Of a stretch of 9,429 bases of DNA, positions 1-6,510 are shown piece after piece (the stretch's first letter is position 1; each line of letters opens with the position of its first letter). The notes under the pieces are model-generated. The model saw only the letters and a list, made by a program, of their open reading frames with translations, was not told the DNA's origin and searched no databases. The DNA is from an uncultured Spongiibacteraceae bacterium. Lineage in GTDB: Bacteria > Pseudomonadota > Gammaproteobacteria > Pseudomonadales > Dasaniaceae. The position numbers and the translations under genes were made by a program. The stretch lies in NCBI GenBank assembly GCA_937969395.1, contig CALBVI010000365.1:1-9429 (forward strand). The letters run 5' to 3'.

Positions 1-1
1 T

Positions 2-1891
2 GTACCGTTTCGTTCTTTGCAAAATGAGAGCGATCGTTTAGTCGTTTCTGGGCGTACAAACTTTGAGCTTTCGTCTACTGCTGAACTATTTGCTGAGGCA
101 ACTTACGCAAATAATACCAGTACTGTTCAGTTTGATCCGCAACTGGCTATTTTCTCTGACGCGGGCTTTGGCAGTTCAGGTACGGCCGGATTTCGTTTTC
201 CTACAGGGCCAACTGTTTCAACAGGCGGCGATGATCTGAGAGCGATTACCCGAAGGTTTACTGAATTCGGTCCAAGATCTGCTGAGATTGATCGCGATTT
301 ATTTAGAGCTACCGTTGGTGTGAAGGGCTCAGTTGGCACGTCCGATTATGAAGTTTACTATCAATACGGCCGTGTTGAATCAGATCAAACAGACTTTAAT
401 ACCATTGATAAATTACGATTGCTTACTTCGATTGATCCAACAGCTTGTGCTGCGGCATCAGGTTGTCAGTTTGTTGATCTTTATGGCCGAAACAGTATTG
501 ATCCGCAGTCGCTAGATTGGGTCTCCGATGATCTCGTGAGCAACAGTGAAAGTGAGCAGCAGGTTATCAGTGGTTACCTAACCGGTGAATTATTTAGCAT
601 GGGTAGCAATGATGTTTCTTATGTTATCGGTGCAGAATATCGCGATGAACAGGCAGTTATTAATCCTAATGAGAGCTTGATTGCCGTTGATAATCCTTTG
701 AACCCTGGTGTAGGTGAATTAGTTGGACTTAAAGGAACGCGAACGTTTTTTGGAGCGACGGATGGTGGTTACGATGTCGCCGAAATATTTGGTGAATTAC
801 TTTTACCGTTTACCGACAACTTCAATATAGGTCTTTCTGCTAGGCTCTCTGATTACAGCACAGTGGGTTCAGAAGCTACCTATGGGTTGAAAGCAAACTA
901 CGACGTTACAGACATTTTGTCATTCCGTGCTAGTGCTGGATCGGCAACGCGTGCACCTAATATCAATGAGTTGTATAACCCTGATAGCGTTCAAACAACA
1001 GGTATTTCTGATCCCTGTGACACGCTTGCGGATGACGGCAGCGCGCTTACACCTTCAGCGGCTTGTTCATCACTTGGAGCAACGTATAACCCTACGGATT
1101 TAGATCAACAGATTCGCGGAGTGACCGGTGGTAACTCAGAGCTCGATTCAGAAACTGCTGACACTTTTACCTTTGGTGTCATTCTTGATTTGCTTGATTT
1201 TGGTGAAGACACAACGCTAACTCTGGATTATTACAGCATAGATTTAGAAGATGTACTGGCTTCATCGTTTAGTGCTCAGGCGACGCTTGATCGCTGTCTC
1301 GCTACAGGCGAAGACTTCTTTTGTAACAACATTACCAGAGACGCAACTACAAACTTTGTAACATCTATTAGAAGTGAACAAGTCAATCTTGCGGAAGAAA
1401 GTATTGAGGGTGTCGATTTAACCTTTAATCATTCTTGGGCAATAAAAGATGCTTTTGTAAATCTTTCAGTGAACTACGCTCACTTGCTTGATCATACAAG
1501 AAAGGTAAATGATACCGTCGAAGAAGAAGATCTTGTCGGTAGAGTTGATAACATTGATGACAAAGTCAATTTGACACTGGCTTATAACAGCATTAATTGG
1601 GACCTTGGTTTTACCGCGCGCTATCTTGCCGGTGCAAAACAAAGCCTTACTGCTGATCCATTAGTAGCCGTTGGAAATTCCATTGGTTCGCAGGTGTATG
1701 TTGACCTGCATGGTGGTATTGATGTTTCTGAAGAAGTTCGTTTATCTTTCGGAATTGAAAACCTCAGTGATGAGGAGTCTCCTGTGGTGACACAATTGTT
1801 TGAGAATAATGGCAGTGCTGATACAACGTCAGCTGGCATCTATGATGTACGGGGTAGATTTATGTACCTTAATGCTTCCTATAGTTTTTAG
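2..1891 (+). CDS. TonB-dependent outer-membrane receptor, C-terminal part (5' end outside window)
   Basis: This is the C-terminal 630 codons of a TonB-dependent receptor. The frame is open to the left edge, so the TTG at 17 is not a real start. The signal peptide, TonB box and most or all of the plug domain are missing from view. What remains looks like beta-barrel: alternating aromatic/polar strands, a stretch around positions 930-980 (SAGSATRAPNINELYNP) typical of receptor barrels, and a C-terminal strand ending in Tyr-Ser-Phe, the terminal aromatic expected for BAM-assembled proteins. Cysteine pairs lie in presumed extracellular loops (for example the two Cys codons at 446 and 464), as in many large proteobacterial receptors. 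Receptors of this kind import substrates across the outer membrane with TonB/ExbBD energy. The ligand cannot be read from sequence; the downstream catabolic genes suggest an aromatic or hydroaromatic acid or its conjugate (inference). Family call is firm, substrate is not. Confidence 0.9.
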   Translation, partial: VPFRSLQNESDRLVVSGRTNFELSSTAELFAEATYANNTSTVQFDPQLAIFSDAGFGSSGTAGFRFPTGPTVSTGGDDLRAITRRFTEFGPRSAEIDRDLFRATVGVKGSVGTSDYEVYYQYGRVESDQTDFNTIDKLRLLTSIDPTACAAASGCQFVDLYGRNSIDPQSLDWVSDDLVSNSESEQQVISGYLTGELFSMGSNDVSYVIGAEYRDEQAVINPNESLIAVDNPLNPGVGELVGLKGTRTFFGATDGGYDVAEIFGELLLPFTDNFNIGLSARLSDYSTVGSEATYGLKANYDVTDILSFRASAGSATRAPNINELYNPDSVQTTGISDPCDTLADDGSALTPSAACSSLGATYNPTDLDQQIRGVTGGNSELDSETADTFTFGVILDLLDFGEDTTLTLDYYSIDLEDVLASSFSAQATLDRCLATGEDFFCNNITRDATTNFVTSIRSEQVNLAEESIEGVDLTFNHSWAIKDAFVNLSVNYAHLLDHTRKVNDTVEEEDLVGRVDNIDDKVNLTLAYNSINWDLGFTARYLAGAKQSLTADPLVAVGNSIGSQVYVDLHGGIDVSEEVRLSFGIENLSDEESPVVTQLFENNGSADTTSAGIYDVRGRFMYLNASYSF

Positions 1892-1907
1892 TAAACCTTC
1901 CCTCTGT

Positions 1908-1933
1908 AAGTAGAGCAGCTAGCTGCTCTACTT
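1908..1933 (+). terminator. 26-base perfect palindrome, probable terminator of the receptor gene
   Basis: Seventeen bases after the receptor stop codon is a perfect dyad in which 1908-1920 is the exact reverse complement of 1921-1933, centred on CTAG. As RNA it can form an approximately 11-bp stem with a 4-base loop, with A-rich sequence before it and CUUGUUAAUU after it. The U tract is weak, so termination efficiency is uncertain. Its position between the receptor and the next gene favours a terminator; a dimeric-regulator operator is the alternative. Confidence 0.6.
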
Positions 1934-2007
1934 GTTAATTCCCTCAGTTTCTTTCTGACTCCTTTTCAAGGGAGTGGCAAGGAGTGTGAGATTAGTACTT
2001 GTCATTC

Positions 2008-2013
2008 AGGAGG
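2008..2013 (+). promoter_or_regulatory. Shine-Dalgarno AGGAGG that fixes a TTG start at 2020
   Basis: A perfect AGGAGG lies six bases (TTTAAA) before a TTG at 2020-2022. It would fall inside the coding region if the upstream in-frame TTG at 1999 were used. That upstream codon has only an AAGGAG at 1979-1984, 14 bases away. The 2020 TTG is therefore the better start. Confidence 0.8.
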
Positions 2014-2019
2014 TTTAAA

Positions 2020-3294
2020 TTGCTTAAAGTAGATAGTGAGACAAATTACGACCTAATTGTGTGTGGCGGCGGAGCCGCAGGTGTTGCTGCTGCTATTGGT
2101 GCAGCAAAGGAAGGTGCCAAGGTTTGTCTAATCGAAAAATACGGTTTTCTTGGTGGCGCAGCTACCAATGCACAAGTTTTAGCTTACTGTGGATTTTTTC
2201 AGCAAGGTAGTTCCCCGGTAAGTGCTGTATCAGGTGTGGGCGATGAAATTGTTTCAGAGTTAAAAAAACATGGGCTGGATGGCAAGGCGCATTGTTCGGA
2301 AACAACGGGCAACTGGATTATTCTGTTAGATCCGGAAGTTCTCAAACACTCACTAGATAATGTCATTAAACGTTATGGAATAGACCTACGTTTACATACT
2401 CGAGTCGCAGCCGTTATGCGAACGGGGCAAAGTATAGAAGGAGTAACAATCGCAGGGATGAGTGGTAGGCAACGTTTATTTGCTCGTACTTATATTGATG
2501 CGAGTGGCGATGCAAATTTAGCCATGCTGACGGGGCTTGAGTATCGTATTGGTGATTATGAGCAGCGTATTCAGGCTGCAACGATGCCTGTACGTATTGG
2601 TGGCATATCACCTAATACTGAAATAGATCGGCAGTTACTACAAAAATTGATCGCAGAGTACAACGTCAACGGACGACTCCCTTTTCCGAGAACGGATGGT
2701 GGCATTTATACTCGATTACCCATTTCAGCGGATATGTGGTGGATGACAATTGATCTTGAATTAAAAGATCTCGACTCTGTGAGTTTTACCAAAGCTGAAA
2801 TCCAAGGAAGAGATATGGCTTTTGAATATCTCCAGTTATTACGCGATAAAATGCCAGGGTTTGAAAAAGCGTATATTGCTTCCACTGGCCCGCAGGTAGG
2901 TGTTCGTGAAACACGCCATCCACAAGCACGCTACGAACTGACTCAAGAAGATGCATTAAATGGACGCCAGCGGGCAGATGGTATTGGTCGTGCAGCTTGG
3001 CCAATCGAAGTGCATAAAGAAGCCGGAAAACCTTATTACAAATCAATCGGTGGTGATGGATATTTTCATGTCCCCTATGATTCCATTCGTGCCAAGGGAG
3101 TTGATAATCTTTGGTATGCGGGAAGAGTAATCGGCGCGGACCCAGAAGCTTATGGATCGATACGCGTTATGGGGACAGCGTTTGCAACAGGTCAAGCCGC
3201 AGGTGTGGCGGCGGCTTCATTCGCCGACCATCACGATTCGGTTAACGTTCCTGACGTTAGAAAACGGTTATTAAGTCAGGGGGCTATTATCTAA
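2020..3294 (+). CDS. FAD-dependent oxidoreductase (FAD_oxidored / GxGxxG family), substrate unknown
   Basis: A cytoplasmic flavoprotein of about 424 residues when started at TTG 2020. The N-terminus has a Rossmann dinucleotide fold: hydrophobic strand, GGGAAG at residues 16-21, and Glu39 at the end of the second strand to hold the FAD ribose. It is followed by the FLGGAATNAQV segment typical of the FAD_oxidored group (Pfam PF12831-like). The C-terminal segment at about residues 362-401 (NLWYAGRVIGADPEAYGSIR, then MGTAFATGQAAG) is the second FAD-contacting motif of this group. No signal peptide, iron-sulfur cysteine cluster or membrane segment is visible. Its stop codon abuts the ATG of the AroE-like gene, so the two are probably translated together and may act in successive oxidations. 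Characterised relatives are too few to name a substrate; dehydrogenation of a hydroaromatic ring is inference from context. The start could alternatively be TTG 1999. Confidence 0.85.
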   Translation: MLKVDSETNYDLIVCGGGAAGVAAAIGAAKEGAKVCLIEKYGFLGGAATNAQVLAYCGFFQQGSSPVSAVSGVGDEIVSELKKHGLDGKAHCSETTGNWIILLDPEVLKHSLDNVIKRYGIDLRLHTRVAAVMRTGQSIEGVTIAGMSGRQRLFARTYIDASGDANLAMLTGLEYRIGDYEQRIQAATMPVRIGGISPNTEIDRQLLQKLIAEYNVNGRLPFPRTDGGIYTRLPISADMWWMTIDLELKDLDSVSFTKAEIQGRDMAFEYLQLLRDKMPGFEKAYIASTGPQVGVRETRHPQARYELTQEDALNGRQRADGIGRAAWPIEVHKEAGKPYYKSIGGDGYFHVPYDSIRAKGVDNLWYAGRVIGADPEAYGSIRVMGTAFATGQAAGVAAASFADHHDSVNVPDVRKRLLSQGAII

Positions 3295-4122
3295 ATGTTA
3301 AATGCGCCATCAAAATTAATTGCGGGATCCTCATCTTTTTACGCAATAGTGGGCGACCCTATTCATTTGGCTAAAACCCCTGAAATATTCAACCTCCGCT
3401 TTTTATCGAAAGGGATTGATGCGGTATTTCTACCCTTTCATGTTAGTCATGAAGGGCTTGAAGGGTTGTTTGATTTTTTTCGATACTCAGATAATTTTAA
3501 AGGCATGGTCGTCACCATGCCGTATAAATCGGCAGTAGTTCGTTATATCGATAGGCTAACTGATACTGCAGCAGCGCTTCAGTCAGTTAACGTTGTGTGT
3601 AAAGAAGAGAAACAGTTAGTAGGGTCAATGTTAGACGGGCAGGGAATGCTCAGAGCCATCAAAAGAAAAAACAGTGATTTATTTAATCATCTTGCAGATA
3701 TCAAGATTGGAATGCTTGGCAGTGGTAATGCCGCAAGTGCTATTGCGCAAGAACTATTTAAACATGGTGCAAAAAACCTTTTCGTTTTTGCCGATAAAGA
3801 TAACGCCGAAGAGGCAAGGCCAATGATACAGAGGCTTAAACCATCTCTGCGAAACCAGCACATCTCAGTATCGGCGCCACAGTTTTGCGACATACTTATT
3901 AATGCAACACCGCTAGGCATGTGTGACGCTGATACGCTTCCATTTTCTCCAGATTTGATTGATAAAACTCAACTCATCGCCGACGTTGTTACTTCACCAA
4001 CAGCTCCGTTGATTCAGCAAGCACAATCAATAGGTATTGATACGGTTAATGGTGCTGATATGGCTCGTTCACAGTCAGGGCTTATTGCAGATCTATTTAA
4101 TTTGCCGGAGCTATTCGATTGA
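3295..4122 (+). CDS. AroE-like shikimate/quinate dehydrogenase family protein, divergent, probably catabolic
   Basis: A 275-residue protein with both halves of the shikimate dehydrogenase fold. The substrate domain has GDPIHLAKTPEIFN (20-33), VVTMPYK (72-78) with the catalytic Lys78, Asn99, and Asp114 in GSMLDGQG. The cofactor domain has GSGNAAS (142-148), FADKDN (165-170), INATPLGM (202-209) and Gln260 near the C-terminus. The Lys/Asp pair is kept. The usual Ser-x-Ser carboxylate clamp is Ala26-x-Thr28, and the usual NTDG is MLDG. Thr at the second clamp position is a feature of quinate/shikimate dehydrogenases as I recall it. Asp167 in the loop after the second Rossmann strand, in place of the Asn-Arg-Thr NADP motif, suggests NAD use, as in catabolic enzymes of this family. 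The start ATG directly follows the previous stop (zero gap), with AGGGGG 11 bases upstream. It is unlikely to be the biosynthetic AroE. The exact substrate (quinate, shikimate or other) is unproven. Confidence 0.82.
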   Translation: MLNAPSKLIAGSSSFYAIVGDPIHLAKTPEIFNLRFLSKGIDAVFLPFHVSHEGLEGLFDFFRYSDNFKGMVVTMPYKSAVVRYIDRLTDTAAALQSVNVVCKEEKQLVGSMLDGQGMLRAIKRKNSDLFNHLADIKIGMLGSGNAASAIAQELFKHGAKNLFVFADKDNAEEARPMIQRLKPSLRNQHISVSAPQFCDILINATPLGMCDADTLPFSPDLIDKTQLIADVVTSPTAPLIQQAQSIGIDTVNGADMARSQSGLIADLFNLPELFD

Positions 4123-4160
4123 TTTTTTTATTTAATTTTTACATAAGGCAATAGACTGAT
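4123..4160 (+). other. AT-rich spacer between AroE-like gene and symporter
   Basis: This 38-base spacer begins with a run of T directly after the stop codon, but no stem precedes it. I read it as an AT-rich translation-initiation region within one transcript, not as a terminator. Confidence 0.4.
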
Positions 4161-5639
4161 ATGGGAAACTTATCCTTAATAGATGTATTTGTTATTTTTA
4201 GCCTTATGGCTGGAGTAACTTGGTTTGGTCATGTGCTCAGTGGCTCTGTGGTAAATCGCAGTCAATTCTTTAATGCGGGAGGTGGTTTGCCATGGTGGGC
4301 GGTATCCACATCAATTATTGCAACAGTCGTTAGTTCGGTTACATTTATTTCAGTGCCTGCCGCGGTGTTTATGGACGGCGGTAACCTCACATACGCTCAA
4401 ATGATTATTGGTTTGTCACTGGGTAAAATAGTTACGTCTTGGCTTTTTGCAGAACCTTATTATTCTAGTCGCGGCGTGGCGACAACCTATGATTATATCG
4501 GTAAGAGAATTGGTCCAGAGGCAGGACGGTTTTCAATGATTGTCGGCCTGGTTTTGAACTTAATAAACACCGCTGTGAAATTGCTAACGACCGCTTTGGT
4601 TTTATCTGTAATGACCGACTGGTCTCTGCCTATATGCTGCCTGTTTATTATTTTATTTAGTATTCTCTGGAGTTGGCTTGCAGGATTAAAAACCGTTATT
4701 TGGACAGATTTTTTATTATTTTTAATTTTTGCATTTGGCGCGTTATTTTCTCTTATATGGGTATTTTTTGCAGTTGATATGCCTTTGGCGCAAACTCTGC
4801 AATTGCTTGATGAAAATGCCAAAACAGCGTTATTCGATTTGAGTATTGATCCACATATAACCTATACACTATGGGCAGGAATTATAGGTTCTATTACCTT
4901 GAGTATTTCTATGGCTGGTGGTCAGGGAACTTTACAGCGAGTTAGGGCTTGTAGAAGTGTTGTTGAGGCGAAAAAAGCCTACAATTTTGCGGCGCTGTTT
5001 TATGTGTTGCATGTATTGATACTTTTTGTAGGTCTCGCATTGTGGGTGTTTTATCAAAAAGCTGGAATTCCAACAGAGCTGGCTGAGCAATTGGTGGCTC
5101 AACCCGATAGAATATTTCCTTACTTTATAATGACAGAAATTCCGACTGGTATTTCTGGTTTATTTATTGCCGCCATTTTTGCTGCGGGAATATCGACGCT
5201 TGATTCTGCCCTTGCTGAAGTTGCTGACGTTTCTGTTGCAAACATTTATGAACCTTACATCAAACCAAATGCGAGTGACGCACATTATTTATGGGTGTCA
5301 CGTATTCTTCTTCTCGTGTGGGGGGGAGCGTTTTTTGCTCTGGCATTATTTTTTAGTAGCTTCCAAGCTGAAGGCTTACTCAACCTAACGTTTAAATTGC
5401 CAAGTTATCTAACGGGAGCCATGTTTGGCACCATTATTTTGGCTCGATTTAGAATTGGTGGTGTCCCAGAATATGCTGCGGGTTTTGTTACTGCTAGCTT
5501 TTGTGTTTGGTTGATGCAAAGTAATGACGTGGGGTTTTTATGGTGGTGTCCAATTTCTGGATTAATCATGCTCTCTGTAAGTTGTGGGCTATCAATTATG
5601 CGCAATAATTTTAACCCAGAAAGAACGGGTATTATTTGA
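4161..5639 (+). CDS. Sodium:solute symporter (SSS) family transporter
   Basis: A 492-residue, very hydrophobic inner-membrane protein with about 12-13 predicted transmembrane segments by eye, the usual size for the SSS family (TC 2.A.21). Family marks are GGLPWWAVSTSIIATVVSS (41-59) in the first core helices, GGQGTLQR (253-260) in the region where relatives carry DQxxxQR, and GLFIAAIFAAGISTLDSA (333-350). In the last of these, the Ser/Thr-rich S345-T346-x-x-S349 sits where the sodium site lies in relatives. The first membrane helix begins at about residue 5, supporting the ATG at 4161. The ribosome site is weak (AAGG at 4145-4148, 12 bases away). It is the last gene of the plus-strand unit, 38 bases after the AroE-like gene, and so probably carries that enzyme pair's substrate across the inner membrane by sodium symport (inference). 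SSS members carry sugars, amino acids, carboxylates and others, so specificity cannot be assigned. Confidence 0.9.
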   Translation: MGNLSLIDVFVIFSLMAGVTWFGHVLSGSVVNRSQFFNAGGGLPWWAVSTSIIATVVSSVTFISVPAAVFMDGGNLTYAQMIIGLSLGKIVTSWLFAEPYYSSRGVATTYDYIGKRIGPEAGRFSMIVGLVLNLINTAVKLLTTALVLSVMTDWSLPICCLFIILFSILWSWLAGLKTVIWTDFLLFLIFAFGALFSLIWVFFAVDMPLAQTLQLLDENAKTALFDLSIDPHITYTLWAGIIGSITLSISMAGGQGTLQRVRACRSVVEAKKAYNFAALFYVLHVLILFVGLALWVFYQKAGIPTELAEQLVAQPDRIFPYFIMTEIPTGISGLFIAAIFAAGISTLDSALAEVADVSVANIYEPYIKPNASDAHYLWVSRILLLVWGGAFFALALFFSSFQAEGLLNLTFKLPSYLTGAMFGTIILARFRIGGVPEYAAGFVTASFCVWLMQSNDVGFLWWCPISGLIMLSVSCGLSIMRNNFNPERTGII

Positions 5640-5657
5640 GGTTTAGATTAAAAGTAA

Positions 5658-5677
5658 TCTCTCCCTTTGGGGAGAGA
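5658..5677. terminator. GC-containing hairpin in the convergent gap, probable terminator
   Basis: TCTCTCCC at 5658-5665 pairs perfectly with GGGAGAGA at 5670-5677 around a TTTG loop. Read on the minus strand it is followed by UUACUUUUAAUC, a moderate U tract, so it fits the minus-strand operon better. Read on the plus strand it is followed by AAAUAAAUUG. A smaller 6-bp stem (5645-5650 with 5655-5660) overlaps it and would compete with it. Confidence 0.5.
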
Positions 5678-5757
5678 AAATAAATTGTCAGTGAGTTAGC
5701 AATGAAGTCTGGATGGAATACGGGTCGCTAATAACTACATTTTTCTTTTAAGAGAGA

Positions 5758-5779
5758 TAGGTAATTTTTTTATTACCTA
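5758..5779. terminator. AT-rich hairpin near the end of the aldolase gene
   Basis: TAGGTAAT at 5758-5765 pairs perfectly with ATTACCTA at 5772-5779 around a six-T loop. On the minus strand it lies 25 bases after the aldolase stop and is followed by UCUCUCUU, so it could be a weak first terminator. The stem is AT-rich and the call is tentative. Confidence 0.35.
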
Positions 5780-5804
5780 CGTGAAAATAGTGACTGTGCT
5801 GATC

Positions 5805-6497
5805 TTATAAATCATCCAAACTTTCAATATATTCAAAGCCGTTTTCTGCGAGTCTGGGTCGCATGTTGTACAAATCTAAGCCCAAGATTCCTGAAGCAAG
5901 TTTTATGCGTTTTTCTTCTTCTAAGGCTTCTCGCTTTTCCGCCTCGTTAAGCGCACTTTCAGCTTCTAAGCGTGGGATAACAACAACCCCGTCAGCATCA
6001 GCAATAATGGCATCGCCAGGGTTTACTAATTGGCCTGCGCAAATGATAGGGACGTTCACCGCCCCCAGCGTATTTTTAACAGTACCCTTAGCGGATATCG
6101 CCTTAGACCAAACGGGAAAGTTCATTGCTTCGAGCTCTTCTATATCGCGGACACCGGCGTCAATAACCAAGCCTTTCACGCCTCTGGCTTGAGCCGATGT
6201 CGCGAGTAAGTCACCAAAAAAACCATCGCTGTTATCGGTGGTACAAGCGACAACGAGTATGTCGCCAGGTTGGCAAAGCTCAATCGCAACATGGATCATC
6301 CAATTATCACCAGGTTGGGCTAAAACAGTCACTGCGCTTCCCCCCATTGATGCTCCTCGGTATATAGGGCGCATATAGGGTTTCATATTGCCAATCCGAC
6401 CAGCGGCCTCATGCACTGTAGCCACACCTAACTGACCAAGCTTTGAGGCGGTTTCTTGACTAACTCGATCGATATTTTTTACAGCAACTGTTCTCAT
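5805..6497 (-). CDS. ligK: 4-carboxy-4-hydroxy-2-oxoadipate (CHA) / HMG aldolase, class II, RraA fold
   Basis: Last step of the protocatechuate 4,5-cleavage and gallate pathways: retro-aldol cleavage of CHA to pyruvate and oxaloacetate. The enzyme usually also cleaves 4-hydroxy-4-methyl-2-oxoglutarate and decarboxylates oxaloacetate. The 230-residue protein has the family segment [18 protein letters not shown] (92-109) leading into DAGVRD (113-118). Arg117 and Asp118 correspond to the substrate-binding Arg and metal-binding Asp of the Pseudomonas and SYK-6 aldolases. It also has [15 protein letters not shown] (161-175) and the C-terminal [11 protein letters not shown] (203-213) helix region typical of true CHA aldolases. 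RraA, the RNase E inhibitor that shares the fold, is shorter and lacks that tail. Start ATG 6497 has GGAGG at 6503-6507, five bases upstream, and the isomerase gene ends 13 bases before it. It is the distal gene of the lig-like operon. galC and proA are alternative names for the same function. Confidence 0.92.
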   Translation of the reverse strand: MRTVAVKNIDRVSQETASKLGQLGVATVHEAAGRIGNMKPYMRPIYRGASMGGSAVTVLAQPGDNWMIHVAIELCQPGDILVVACTTDNSDGFFGDLLATSAQARGVKGLVIDAGVRDIEELEAMNFPVWSKAISAKGTVKNTLGAVNVPIICAGQLVNPGDAIIADADGVVVIPRLEAESALNEAEKREALEEEKRIKLASGILGLDLYNMRPRLAENGFEYIESLDDL

Positions 6498-6510
6498 TTT
6501 TGCCTCCAGA

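Larger units (their letters stand above)
5640..5804. other. Convergent intergenic region without a gene
   Basis: Two operons meet here tail to tail. Besides the inverted repeats at 5645-5660, 5658-5677 and 5758-5779, I see no reading frame with a ribosome site, no RNA gene and no repeat. The region is AT-rich and most simply holds the terminators of both units. Confidence 0.6.

Noticed and set aside
17..19. TTG as a start of the receptor gene
   Set aside because: The frame is open to the first base of the window, and a 624-residue receptor would lack its signal peptide and plug. The gene is cut by the window edge.
1934..2007. Sigma-70 promoter for the FAD gene
   Set aside because: I looked for paired -35 and -10 hexamers and found none convincing. 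A TTGTTA at 1932-1937 has no TATAAT-like partner at the right distance. A small 5-bp stem (1958-1962 with 1971-1975) is too weak to call.
3295..4122. Annotation as biosynthetic shikimate dehydrogenase AroE
   Set aside because: Changed carboxylate clamp, MLDG in place of NTDG, an NAD-type loop and a catabolic operon argue against a housekeeping role.
4123..4136. T-run after the AroE-like stop codon as a terminator
   Set aside because: No stem of useful strength lies just before it, and the symporter follows within 38 bases.
4493..4822. 109-codon minus-strand frame inside the symporter gene
   Set aside because: It is antisense to a membrane protein with clear family motifs and has no domain of its own.
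5863..6192. 109-codon frame on the plus strand inside the aldolase gene
   Set aside because: It is antisense to a well-supported gene, and its Ser/Ala/Pro-rich composition shows no recognisable domain. It is a shadow frame.
5805..6497. Annotation as RraA, the RNase E activity regulator
   Set aside because: The fold is shared, but the Arg117/Asp118 active site, the C-terminal GLDLYNMR tail and the lig operon context point to CHA/HMG aldolase.
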